Assembly: GCF_947488985.1 (NCBI RefSeq)
Contig: NZ_CANLBV010000031.1
Span: 1-43,331, forward strand
Length of the DNA stretch: 43,331 bases
Origin: an uncultured Vibrio sp.
GTDB lineage: Bacteria; Pseudomonadota; Gammaproteobacteria; Enterobacterales; Vibrionaceae
Direction: 5' to 3'
The notes under the pieces are model-generated. The model was not told the DNA's origin and searched no databases. It saw only the letters and a list, made by a program, of their open reading frames with translations. Below, piece by piece: positions 1 to 6,588 of the stretch. The position numbers and the translations under genes were made by a program. Each line of letters starts with the position of its first letter. Within the stretch, counting starts at the first letter, position 1.

Positions 1-74
1 GAACCGCCGTATGCGACCCACGCTTGTACGGTGGTGTGAGAGGACGGAGGCCGTGAGGCCTCCTCCTACTCGAT
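1..74 (+). mobile_element. 3' end of a group II intron (domains V and VI), partial
   Basis: Two consecutive hairpins fit the end of a bacterial group II intron. The first (about 1-35) pairs CCGCCGTA with TACGGTGG and has an inner GCG/CGC stem, as in domain V. The second (about 39-71) pairs GGAGGCC with GGCCTCC around a GTGA (GNRA) tetraloop. On its 3' side is an unpaired A in TCCTACTC, the expected place of the domain VI branch-point adenosine. The element would end at CGAT (71-74), agreeing with the usual AY 3' terminus. The usual AGC triad at the base of domain V is not seen; an ACCGCC stretch could hold the CGC variant. The rest of the intron, including any reverse transcriptase gene, lies outside the window. 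Recognition is from structure and memory of such intron ends. Confidence 0.6.
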
Positions 75-127
75 TTAATATGATTAAATATGCAACACGG
101 TGATGTGATGTTTTATTACTTGAAATC

Positions 128-211
128 AACTTAATTTAAGGTGTAAAATAACATGTTAAAATAGTGGTATATATCTTACAAGGCTGTAATTGTCATGTAA
201 CTTAATTTAAG
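128..211. repeat. Two direct copies of AACTTAATTTAAG
   Basis: The 13-mer AACTTAATTTAAG occurs at 128-140 and again at 199-211. Its core CTTAATTTAAG is palindromic. Copies start 71 bp apart in the non-coding region upstream of glgC. This could be a pair of binding sites for an unidentified regulator; in AT-rich DNA chance recurrence is possible. Confidence 0.4.
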
Positions 212-488
212 TATTGTAACTCACAGAACACAGTTTAGTTGTATGCCTAATGTGTGCTGGGTGTTAATGTAATGTTTTGTTCAAATGATGTAATGTGAGC
301 TACTTTAAGTCTTCGAAAAGTAACCAACTTGCATAGCACAGAATAGCGTATTAAAAATTGAAATCGGCAGGAAAGTCGATAATGTATATAAAACCAAGTG
401 CAAAGAATAGTGCACGTATAACAACGTTAGGCTTAGGGTATCGTCACTGTATGTGAATGAATATTCCTAAGTTTCGAAATAAGTGTTG

Positions 489-525
489 GTGCTCATCCCC
501 CTGAGGATATACCTCTAACGAGCAC
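489..525 (+). promoter_or_regulatory. glgC leader hairpin with candidate CsrA site
   Basis: GTGCTC (489-494) pairs with GAGCAC (520-525), and inside it GAGG (503-506) pairs with CCTC (512-515) around an ATATA loop. The sequence TGAGGATAT resembles the GGA-centred CsrA (RsmA) binding motif. A second GGA forms part of the glgC Shine-Dalgarno at 551-554. In E. coli CsrA represses glgC translation through comparable leader sites; the same control here is inference. Confidence 0.4.
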
Positions 526-560
526 TGACATCGACAAGCTATAAATATATGGAGAATAAA

Positions 561-1778
561 ATGGCTGGTGTATTGGGAATGATTCTTGCTGGTGGTGAAG
601 GCTCTCGCTTAAGACCTTTAACCGAATCTCGCAGCAAACCCTCGGTTCCTTTCGGTGGTAGCTACCGCTTAATTGACTTCGCTTTGAATAACTTTGTTAA
701 TGCTGATCTGATGAAGATCTACGTATTAACCCAGTTTAAGTCACAATCACTGTTCCACCATATGAAAAAAGGCTGGAATATCAGTGGAATAACAGATCGT
801 TTTATTGACCCTATCCCTGCACAAATGCGTAAAGGGAAGCGTTGGTATGAAGGCACGGCAGATGCTATCTACCAAAATATGGGCTTTATGGAGTTAGAAG
901 AACCGGATCAAGTGTGTATTTTTGGTTCTGACCATATCTATAAAATGGACATCAAACAGATGCTTGATTTCCATAAAGAGAAGAAGGCAGCGTTAACGGT
1001 TTCTGCTTTGCGTATGCCACTTGCTGAAGCATCAGAGTTCGGTGTTATCGAAGTCGATGCTGAAGGTCGTATGATTGGCTTTGAAGAGAAGCCTGCTAAC
1101 CCTAAATCAATCCCGGGTGACCCTGAATCAGCACTTGTTTCTATGGGTAACTACGTATTTGAAGCAAAAGAGCTGTTTGCTGAATTAACAGAAGATGCCG
1201 ACAAGCCAGGCTCTTCTCATGATTTCGGAAAAGATATTATTCCAAACATGTTCCCACGTGGTGATGTGTTTGTTTACGATTTCAGCACTAACCGTATTAC
1301 CGGTGAAAAAGAAGAAGTTTACTGGCGCGATGTAGGTACGATTGATGCGTATTGGCAGGCTCATATGGATCTTCTTGAGAAAGATGCGCCATTCTCGCTC
1401 TACAATCGCAAATGGCCATTGCACACCTACTACCCGCCATTACCGCCTGCGACGTTTACGGATTCAGCCAATGGTCGAGTGCAGATCATTGATAGCTTAG
1501 TCTGTAATGGTAGCTACGTGCGTGGTTCCCGTATCGAGAAGTGTGTACTAGGCTTCCGCAGCAATATCGCTTCAGCGTGTGACATTAGCGAGAGTATCTT
1601 GTTAGGTGATGTTAAAGTGGGCGAGGGTTGTGTGCTTCGTCGTGTTATTGTTGATAAAGATGCAGACATCGCACCGGGTACGCAAATTGGCGTAAACCTC
1701 AAAGAAGACAAAAAGCACTACCACGTTTCTGAAGACGGTGTAGTTGTGATTCCTAAAGGAGCACGAGTTGGTTACTAA
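561..1778 (+). CDS. glgC: Glucose-1-phosphate adenylyltransferase (ADP-glucose pyrophosphorylase)
   Basis: GlgC makes ADP-glucose and pyrophosphate from ATP and glucose-1-phosphate, the committed and allosterically controlled step of bacterial glycogen synthesis in the cytoplasm. The 405-residue protein opens with MILAGGEGSRL, the nucleotidyltransferase signature. It continues with SKPSVPFGGSYRLIDF, FGSDHIYKMD and WRDVGTI, and ends in a left-handed beta-helix domain rich in hexapeptide-like repeats (from about residue 290). I chose the ATG at 561 because GGAG lies 6 nt upstream (551-554) and the product then begins MAGVLGMILAGG as in other vibrios; an in-frame ATG at 549 has no ribosome site. 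It overlaps glgA by 11 bp, so the two are co-transcribed and probably translationally coupled. Confidence 0.97.
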   Translation: MAGVLGMILAGGEGSRLRPLTESRSKPSVPFGGSYRLIDFALNNFVNADLMKIYVLTQFKSQSLFHHMKKGWNISGITDRFIDPIPAQMRKGKRWYEGTADAIYQNMGFMELEEPDQVCIFGSDHIYKMDIKQMLDFHKEKKAALTVSALRMPLAEASEFGVIEVDAEGRMIGFEEKPANPKSIPGDPESALVSMGNYVFEAKELFAELTEDADKPGSSHDFGKDIIPNMFPRGDVFVYDFSTNRITGEKEEVYWRDVGTIDAYWQAHMDLLEKDAPFSLYNRKWPLHTYYPPLPPATFTDSANGRVQIIDSLVCNGSYVRGSRIEKCVLGFRSNIASACDISESILLGDVKVGEGCVLRRVIVDKDADIAPGTQIGVNLKEDKKHYHVSEDGVVVIPKGARVGY

Positions 1779-3222
1779 GGCTCTCTCGGTACTTTTTGTA
1801 GCGTCTGAAGTTGAAGGCTTGATTAAAAGTGGTGGCTTGGCTGATGTAGCCAAGGCACTGCCTAAAGCGTTACAAACACTCGAACAGGACGTTCGAGTGG
1901 CCATACCCGCTTACCGAAATATTCCGAATGTCGAGTCGGCTGACGTTATTTTAGCGACTGAATTGGAACACTGGCCTCATACTGCGTATCAGGTCAAGAA
2001 ACTGAGTGTTGAAGGTGTTCAAGTATTTGGTATTGAGTGTGCTAAATATTTTGATCGTCCTGAAATGTACGCAGAAAATAACCAAGCTTATGCGGATAAT
2101 GGAGAGCGTTTTTCTTTCTTCAGTGCTGCATGTCTCGATATGCTTCCAAAACTTGGTTTTCAACCAGATATTGTTCATGCGAATGATTGGCATACAGGCT
2201 TTGTGCCTTTCCTGCTTAAATCACGTTATCAACACCATGATTTTTTTAACAAAACACGCAGCGTAATTTCGATTCATAATGCGGTCTTCAAAGGCGTGTT
2301 CTCTTATGATGAGTTACAGTGCTTGCCAGAGATGCATAGTTATAATGTGCCACAAGCTGCGGTGAGTGATACTCATGTGACGATGCTAAAAGCTGGTGTG
2401 TTGTCTGCCGATAAAGTGAACGCCGTGAGCCCAACCTATGCTGAAGAGCTGAAAACGGAGTTAGGCAGCCATGGTATGGCGGCAGAATTTCAACACCGCT
2501 CTGCTGATCTGTTCGGCATCTTAAATGGTTGTGATTACGGAGCATGGAATCCCGAAATCGATGCTTTTCTTCCTCGCAAGTACAAAGCAACCAAACAAAG
2601 TATGGCTCGTGGTAAAGCCGCTTGTAAGCAAAAGCTGCAGCAAGATGTCGGCTTACCAGAGAAGGATTGTGCGGTTTATGGCATGGTTTGTCGCCTGACC
2701 AATCAAAAAGGGGTCCATTACTTATTGCCTATCATCGAGCAGTTCTTGAAAAATGAGCTTCAGATTGTGGTAGTGGGGACTGGTGATCCTGTTTTGTCGA
2801 GTCGACTGAAAGAGCTGTCGGCCCTTCACTCGGAAAAATTCTCGTTTGTTGAGGCTTACAACAATGAGTTAGCTCATTTGGTTGAAGCGGGTTCTGATTT
2901 CTTTTTAATGCCTTCTGAGTTTGAACCTTGTGGTTTAAATCAAATTTATAGCATGGCTTATGGAACCCTGCCTATCGTCCGCTCTGTGGGTGGTTTGAAA
3001 GACAGTGTCAATGATTATGACCAAGATCCTGAACAAGCGACAGGCTTTGCGTTTGACAGGCCAACACCTCAAGCGCTGTTAGAGGTATTGCACCGCTCTC
3101 TATTGCTTTACTCACAGAATCCATCTGAAATTAGACGAGTTCAGCTTTATGCAATGCAGCAAGATTTTTGCTGGGAAGATGCGGCGAGAGAGTACCTTGC
3201 TATGTATTATACAGCGCTCTAG
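1768..3222 (+). CDS. glgA: Glycogen synthase
   Basis: GlgA adds glucose from ADP-glucose to the growing alpha-1,4-glucan and is a GT-B fold glycosyltransferase of family GT5. The N-terminal motif ASEVEGLIKSGGLADV contains the KxGGL signature that binds the ADP-glucose pyrophosphate. The C-terminal domain carries PSEFEPCGLNQIYSMAYG with the E-x7-E catalytic pattern, followed by VGGLKDSV. Its length, 484 residues, is normal for the family. The start is a TTG at 1768 inside the glgC end, preceded by AAAGGAG with 6-nt spacing; the rare start may lower expression relative to glgC. No glgB, glgP or glgX lies beside it in this window. Confidence 0.97.
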   Translation: MVTKALSVLFVASEVEGLIKSGGLADVAKALPKALQTLEQDVRVAIPAYRNIPNVESADVILATELEHWPHTAYQVKKLSVEGVQVFGIECAKYFDRPEMYAENNQAYADNGERFSFFSAACLDMLPKLGFQPDIVHANDWHTGFVPFLLKSRYQHHDFFNKTRSVISIHNAVFKGVFSYDELQCLPEMHSYNVPQAAVSDTHVTMLKAGVLSADKVNAVSPTYAEELKTELGSHGMAAEFQHRSADLFGILNGCDYGAWNPEIDAFLPRKYKATKQSMARGKAACKQKLQQDVGLPEKDCAVYGMVCRLTNQKGVHYLLPIIEQFLKNELQIVVVGTGDPVLSSRLKELSALHSEKFSFVEAYNNELAHLVEAGSDFFLMPSEFEPCGLNQIYSMAYGTLPIVRSVGGLKDSVNDYDQDPEQATGFAFDRPTPQALLEVLHRSLLLYSQNPSEIRRVQLYAMQQDFCWEDAAREYLAMYYTAL

Positions 3223-3307
3223 TGCTTGAGCTCAGTTGTAGTAATCAGTTTGAGCGATAGAACTGTGTCTTAGAACGATTATTCACGGTCATTTGACTAT
3301 CTTAAAG

Positions 3308-3332
3308 GCATCCTTATATAGGATGCTTTTTT
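3308..3332 (+). terminator. Intrinsic terminator after glgCA
   Basis: GCATCC (3308-3313) pairs with GGATGC (3321-3326) around a TTATATA loop and is followed by six T residues. It lies 85 bp after the glgA stop, so it closes the glgCA transcript. Confidence 0.85.
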
Positions 3333-3403
3333 ATTATTTGACCACCTGTATAAGTTTGATAAAGATAACCACAAGTAGACCTATACTTTGGTGTTGGGTG
3401 TGA

Positions 3404-3417
3404 GTACCGAAAGGTAC
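3404..3417 (+). other. Small GNRA-loop hairpin upstream of the hydrolase gene
   Basis: GTACC, GAAA, GGTAC forms a compact stem with a GAAA tetraloop about 100 bp before the hydrolase start and about 16 bp after a TATACT that could serve as a -10 element. It may be a leader structure; nothing further is visible. Confidence 0.3.
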
Positions 3418-3520
3418 CAAGATTGACACTATTATTACTTAACTTGCCTCTTAGCGTGATACCCTTGACTCACGCCTTATGATAGGGCAAGCCCTAATTT
3501 TAATAACTAAAGCGATAGAT

Positions 3521-4318
3521 ATGTCAGAGAGTTTATTATTTCATAAAACCTTTACGCATCCTACGAGTGATGAATGGGTAGTGTTTGTACATGGTGCAGG
3601 AGGGAGCTCTTCCATCTGGTTCAAACAGATCAAAGCCTATAAACAACACTTTAATTTGCTTTTGATTGACCTTCGCGGGCATGGCAAGTCAGACAATATC
3701 CTTAAAGGTCTGATATCCAATCGCTATACGTTCAAAGCAGTAACGCTCGATATTCTTAAAGTTCTTGATCATCTGAAAATTCGTTCGGCCCATTTTGTTG
3801 GCATGTCTTTGGGGACAATTATCATTCGCAATATTGCCGAATTATCCGTTGGACGTGTACGGTCAATGGTGTTGGGTGGCGCTGTGACTAAACTCAACGC
3901 TCGTTCACAGGTGTTGGTTAAACTTGGTAATTTAAGTAAACATATTATCCCTTATATGTGGCTCTACAGCCTCTTTGCTTACGTGGTTATGCCGCAAAAA
4001 AGCCAGAGAGAATCGCGCCACCTGTTTATCCGTGAAGCCAAAAAACTGTGTCAAAAAGAGTTCAAGCGCTGGTTTATCCTAACGGCCGACGTTAACCCGC
4101 TGATGAAATACTTCAAAGATAGGGAGTTACCTATTCCAACTCTCTATTTGATGGGAGAGCATGATTACATGTTTATTAAACCAGTTAAAGAAATGGTGGA
4201 AGCGCACGAGTCGAGTGAGTTGGTGGAAATCGCGAATTGCGGGCACGTGTGTAACGTTGAAAACCCAGAAGAATTCAACCAACGTTCTATCGCATTTATT
4301 CAAAAGCAGATCCAGTAA
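3521..4318 (+). CDS. Alpha/beta hydrolase
   Basis: A single-domain alpha/beta hydrolase of 265 residues, probably cytoplasmic, with substrate unknown. The oxyanion-hole region is VHGAGGSS near residue 24. The nucleophile elbow is GMSLG with the catalytic serine near residue 102. The acid is likely the Asp in MGEHDYMF and the base the His in NCGHVCNVENPEEF near the C terminus, so the triad looks intact. DLRGHGKSD is the usual strand-4 motif. The ATG at 3521 is preferred over one at 3479 because the protein then begins MSESLLFHKTF as I recall for other vibrios, although the ribosome site is weak for both. It stands alone between two terminators. Family members include esterases, thioesterases and C-C hydrolases; sequence alone does not choose. 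Confidence 0.85.
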   Translation: MSESLLFHKTFTHPTSDEWVVFVHGAGGSSSIWFKQIKAYKQHFNLLLIDLRGHGKSDNILKGLISNRYTFKAVTLDILKVLDHLKIRSAHFVGMSLGTIIIRNIAELSVGRVRSMVLGGAVTKLNARSQVLVKLGNLSKHIIPYMWLYSLFAYVVMPQKSQRESRHLFIREAKKLCQKEFKRWFILTADVNPLMKYFKDRELPIPTLYLMGEHDYMFIKPVKEMVEAHESSELVEIANCGHVCNVENPEEFNQRSIAFIQKQIQ

Positions 4319-4336
4319 TCGCTCAATGAGCGATAA

Positions 4337-4363
4337 GTCAGTGACATGATGATGGTCACTGAC
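4337..4363. other. Perfect 9-bp inverted repeat after the hydrolase gene
   Basis: GTCAGTGAC (4337-4345) and GTCACTGAC (4355-4363) form a 9-bp hairpin with a 9-nt loop, 18 nt after the hydrolase stop. There is no T tract, so it is more likely a 3'-end stabiliser or protein site than a terminator on its own. Confidence 0.5.
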
Positions 4364-4380
4364 TCGAATAACATGCAAAA

Positions 4381-4411
4381 CGGGAAGCTAAAATTAGCTT
4401 CCCGTTTTTTT
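4381..4411. terminator. Bidirectional terminator between convergent genes
   Basis: CGGGAAGCTAA pairs with TTAGCTTCCCG at 4381-4404, followed by seven T on the plus strand. On the minus strand the same stem is followed by TTTTGC, a weaker tail. It sits between the plus-strand hydrolase and the minus-strand DUF2007 gene. A second partial copy of the stem (TAGCTTCCCA) follows directly at 4411-4420. Confidence 0.85.
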
Positions 4412-4469
4412 AGCTTCCCATTATTTTAGAGGAGGGAGACTGAATTGCTTTGTATAAACTTCAAATTTG

Positions 4470-4787
4470 TTATTCAGGTGAAGCAGCACCGCATTGCCAG
4501 CAAGATCCGAATTGTGCTTCATTGATTTCATGGCATTCCCTACAACGCCATTCTTCATAGATAATGGAGTCTTGTTGCTTCTGGTATTCATTGACAACAA
4601 CGCGCGCCTTATCGGCCTGATTGGGTTCATAGAGCCAAACATAGGGGTCGGTATCCTCGGTAAATGGTATTTCCCCTTTTAAACCAAATAAGCCATCTCC
4701 ACGGACTTCACAGGCGATATTTTCACTTTCTAATAGCCCACAAATAATATGGGCTTCTGTTGGGTTGGATGCGCTAAAAAATTTCAT
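4470..4787 (-). CDS. DUF2007 protein with C-terminal zinc ribbon
   Basis: A 105-residue protein with two parts. Residues 1-70 match the DUF2007 fold, a small ferredoxin-like domain often described as putative signal transducing, with the typical opening KFFSASNPTEAHIICGLLE. The C terminus carries CRECHE and CWQCG, a four-cysteine zinc-ribbon pattern. Function is unknown. It starts 12 bp after the stop of the TVP38-family gene, and its ribosome site AAGG touches that stop, so the two form one operon. Pairing of a soluble zinc-ribbon protein with a membrane protein hints that it may act at the inner membrane, but this is inference. Confidence 0.8.
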   Translation of the reverse strand: MKFFSASNPTEAHIICGLLESENIACEVRGDGLFGLKGEIPFTEDTDPYVWLYEPNQADKARVVVNEYQKQQDSIIYEEWRCRECHEINEAQFGSCWQCGAASPE

Positions 4788-4799
4788 TTTAACTAAACC

Positions 4800-5480
4800 T
4801 TATTCTGTCACAGGTGCTGAGCGAAATTTACCAATTAACCATTTTGCAACGATTGGGAATATACCCAACAACGCAAATGACAATAGTACAGAAGGGGATA
4901 CGATACTAGAAAGAGAATCAATTTCGGCTAACTGAGTACCTGCATTCAAAAATACCGCGGTGCCCGGAAGCATCCCTAATTGACTGGTAATGTAATACCG
5001 AGTAACGGAGATCGGGGTTAAGCCCATTAAAAGGTTAATGAGAAAAAAAGGAAAAACGGGGATCAGACGCAGTGAGAATAAATAAAATGCCCCGTCTTTT
5101 TCTACGCCCTGATTGATGGTAGCTAACTTGTCGCCAAATTTATTTTGAATCCAATCTCGGAGTAAAAATCGGCTGCTTAGAAAAGCTAAGGTTGCGCCAA
5201 TAGCACTCGCGAAAGAGACTAAAAGTAAGCTGTTCCAAAAACCGAATAAAGCTGCTCCTAGCAGAGTGACCACGGCTGCCCCGGGAATCGAGAAAGCGGT
5301 AATCATCACATACGAGACAAAATAAATAGCCGCAGCCTTAATAAAGTGACTTTCAATGTAGTCATTCAATACAGCTTGTTGTGCCTTGGCATTTTCGAGC
5401 GTTAGGTACTGACCAAAATTCACACCTAATAGTACGATTGTGACGACCAAAATAATACCCAATATCATTTTCTTACTCAT
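4800..5480 (-). CDS. TVP38/TMEM64 (DedA-like, SNARE-associated) inner-membrane protein
   Basis: A 226-residue polytopic membrane protein of the VTT/DedA superfamily. It has an N-terminal hydrophobic helix (residues about 4-22), then the family core: FSIPGAAVVTLLGAALFG, a glycine-rich re-entrant region. This is followed by the SRF.. stretch, LRLIPVFPFFLINLLMGLT and the YYITSQLGMLPGTAVF motif, with two final helices. Relatives act as lipid scramblases or flippases, and some DedA proteins recycle undecaprenyl phosphate; the substrate here is not shown. I chose the ATG at 5480 because GAGGAAAG precedes it at good spacing; a longer in-frame opening to 5573 has no ribosome site. It heads a two-gene operon with the DUF2007 gene. 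Confidence 0.88.
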   Translation of the reverse strand: MSKKMILGIILVVTIVLLGVNFGQYLTLENAKAQQAVLNDYIESHFIKAAAIYFVSYVMITAFSIPGAAVVTLLGAALFGFWNSLLLVSFASAIGATLAFLSSRFLLRDWIQNKFGDKLATINQGVEKDGAFYLFSLRLIPVFPFFLINLLMGLTPISVTRYYITSQLGMLPGTAVFLNAGTQLAEIDSLSSIVSPSVLLSFALLGIFPIVAKWLIGKFRSAPVTE

Positions 5481-5558
5481 TGATCTTTCCTCAAAATTTT
5501 TAACGCATACCATTAGTATAGATAGACAGGCAAAGCATAGATTAACTTTCAGCAGATA

Positions 5559-5584
5559 TAAAAAAAGCCGCAAAAATGCGGCTT
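5559..5584 (-). terminator. Intrinsic terminator after tfoY
   Basis: On the minus strand AAGCCGC, ATTTTT, GCGGCTT forms the stem (5584-5565) followed by a T-rich tail (to 5559). It lies 28 bp beyond the tfoY stop and separates tfoY from the TVP38 gene. Confidence 0.85.
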
Positions 5585-5611
5585 AGTGGTATGAGCTTTG
5601 TGCTAATAAAG

Positions 5612-6202
5612 CTAATTAACACGGTTGATAAGCTCTTCTCGACGCTGTTGTGGTACAACCGACCAATGTGTGCCATTGATCGCGCCTTCTAGTGCCCAAA
5701 GCAGTTCGATACTAACAGACGACGCAAAAGATTCCTTAATGGCATTAAATGCGTTTACAGAGCCAGATTCGTATAAACGTTCTACAGAATCGATCCCTGC
5801 CTTTTTCAACATGCGCTCAGTCGCGAGTCGAAGGTTAGGTAGGTCTTTGAGTCGAGTAGGTTTAGCTGAAGACTGTTCAGCTTTCTCTTCTTTTGCGAAA
5901 CCGAGAGACGTGTTCGCAAGCGCTAAGATTGCCTCTTGGTCTTGCCACCAGTCTTCAGGTAAAGCGAAATATTTGGTAACGACAGGGAACCCCCGTTTTT
6001 TATAGACGTACGGTTGAAATCCTTGTTGTTCGAATTGTTTTGTTGTACATTTATTCGCTCTTATATGTAACTCGTTGTTTACTACCAGAGCAAACATAGT
6101 ATCATCAGCAAAAAGACCGAATCCACCAAACATCGAGCGTGATTTAATTTTTCCTAAGGGCTCAAATAACTTCATTGAGTCCTTGAGTATCGGTTTATCC
6201 AT
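5612..6202 (-). CDS. tfoY: TfoY, TfoX-family regulator under c-di-GMP control
   Basis: A 196-residue TfoX-family protein with the TfoX N-terminal domain (residues 1-100, with [19 protein letters not shown] and [16 protein letters not shown]) and C-terminal domain (from about 125, [20 protein letters not shown] and [15 protein letters not shown]). In V. cholerae the ortholog TfoY stimulates motility and type VI secretion, unlike TfoX, which drives competence. It is identified as tfoY rather than tfoX by its neighbour purR and by the GEMM-I riboswitch directly upstream. The start at 6202 has GAGA 8 nt upstream and gives MDKPILKD, as in V. cholerae; an in-frame extension to 6238 would run through the leader stem and lacks a ribosome site. 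The gene is monocistronic, closed by its own terminator. Confidence 0.95.
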   Translation of the reverse strand: MDKPILKDSMKLFEPLGKIKSRSMFGGFGLFADDTMFALVVNNELHIRANKCTTKQFEQQGFQPYVYKKRGFPVVTKYFALPEDWWQDQEAILALANTSLGFAKEEKAEQSSAKPTRLKDLPNLRLATERMLKKAGIDSVERLYESGSVNAFNAIKESFASSVSIELLWALEGAINGTHWSVVPQQRREELINRVN

Positions 6203-6210
6203 GTTATTTA

Positions 6211-6254
6211 TCTCGGTGTATTTGAAGTACGCCACCAAATAAGCAGGTCCGAGA
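6211..6254 (-). promoter_or_regulatory. Putative ribosome-site-sequestering stem of tfoY (expression platform)
   Basis: On the minus strand TCTCGG (6254-6249) is complementary to CCGAGA (6216-6211), which contains the tfoY Shine-Dalgarno. Inside it TATTTG (6241-6236) is complementary to CAAATA (6224-6219). The two 6-bp stems stack into one hairpin that would block ribosome access, and no U tract follows, pointing to translational rather than transcriptional control by the upstream aptamer. Another small stem, ACTAAC/GTTAGT at 6299-6314, lies between aptamer and this hairpin. Confidence 0.5.
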
Positions 6255-6330
6255 GGCTAGCAAAATGTTACAATTAAATTGTCAATATGCAGTAGGTTAC
6301 TAACGACTGTTAGTCTTTGCTGCATTTTTG

Positions 6331-6421
6331 CCATCGGTAACCCCGCTACCATACCAACGAGTGGTTTAGGTCGGAAGTTTTGCGTCCCACTCTTTCAAGT
6401 GGTTTGCCCTGTGCGTGACTC
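6331..6421 (-). promoter_or_regulatory. GEMM-I cyclic di-GMP riboswitch (Vc2 type)
   Basis: The minus strand carries CACGCACAGGGCAAACC, then CCACTT-GAAA-GAGTGG (the P2 stem with GNRA tetraloop), GGGACGCAAA, CCTAAACC, and GGTAGCGGGGTTACCGATGG. Block by block this follows the V. cholerae Vc2 aptamer that lies before tfoY. The conserved GGGACGCAAA segment with the bulged A, and the tetraloop with its receptor, are all present. The aptamer ends 128 nt before the tfoY ATG. Vc2-class aptamers bind c-di-GMP; in V. cholerae it is reported to lower TfoY production at high c-di-GMP. Confidence 0.95.
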
Positions 6422-6445
6422 ATTGAAATAGGATAAGGTTTTTGT

Positions 6446-6489
6446 TGAACTAAGTTCACAGTTATTATTAAAAATGTGATCTTAGTTCA
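6446..6489. repeat. 15-bp inverted repeat upstream of the riboswitch
   Basis: TGAACTAAGTTCACA (6446-6460) and TGTGATCTTAGTTCA (6475-6489) are inverted copies with one mismatch and a 14-nt AT-rich centre. Both arms contain a TGTGA/TCACA half-site like that of CRP, but neither has a good second half. A possible tfoY -10 (TATCCT on the minus strand, 6435-6430) lies next to it, so this could be an operator. Confidence 0.55.
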
Positions 6490-6534
6490 GTAAATTATTC
6501 GTGCAGGATGAATCCGCTCGCATATTTGTTGTTG

Positions 6535-6563
6535 ATAAAAAAGCGCACCTAACAGGTGCGCTT
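6535..6563 (-). terminator. Intrinsic terminator after purR
   Basis: On the minus strand AAGCGCACCT, GTT, AGGTGCGCTT is a perfect 10-bp stem followed by a run of T. It starts 26 bp after the purR stop. Confidence 0.92.
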
Positions 6564-6588
6564 GATGAAAGTAAACTCAATTGGCGGA

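Larger units (their letters stand above)
75..560 (+). other. AT-rich intergenic region and glgC leader
   Basis: No credible gene lies between the intron end and glgC. The stretch is AT-rich and holds two copies of a 13-bp palindrome-containing repeat (128-140 and 199-211). A possible sigma70 promoter is TTGAAA (358-363) with TAATGT (380-385) at 16-bp spacing. A leader hairpin sits at 489-525. Neither the promoter nor any transcript start can be proven from sequence alone. Confidence 0.5.

Noticed and set aside
75..560. Possible small protein or tRNA gene upstream of glgC
   Set aside because: No frame with a plausible ribosome site and no cloverleaf could be found; only repeats and a leader hairpin are supported.
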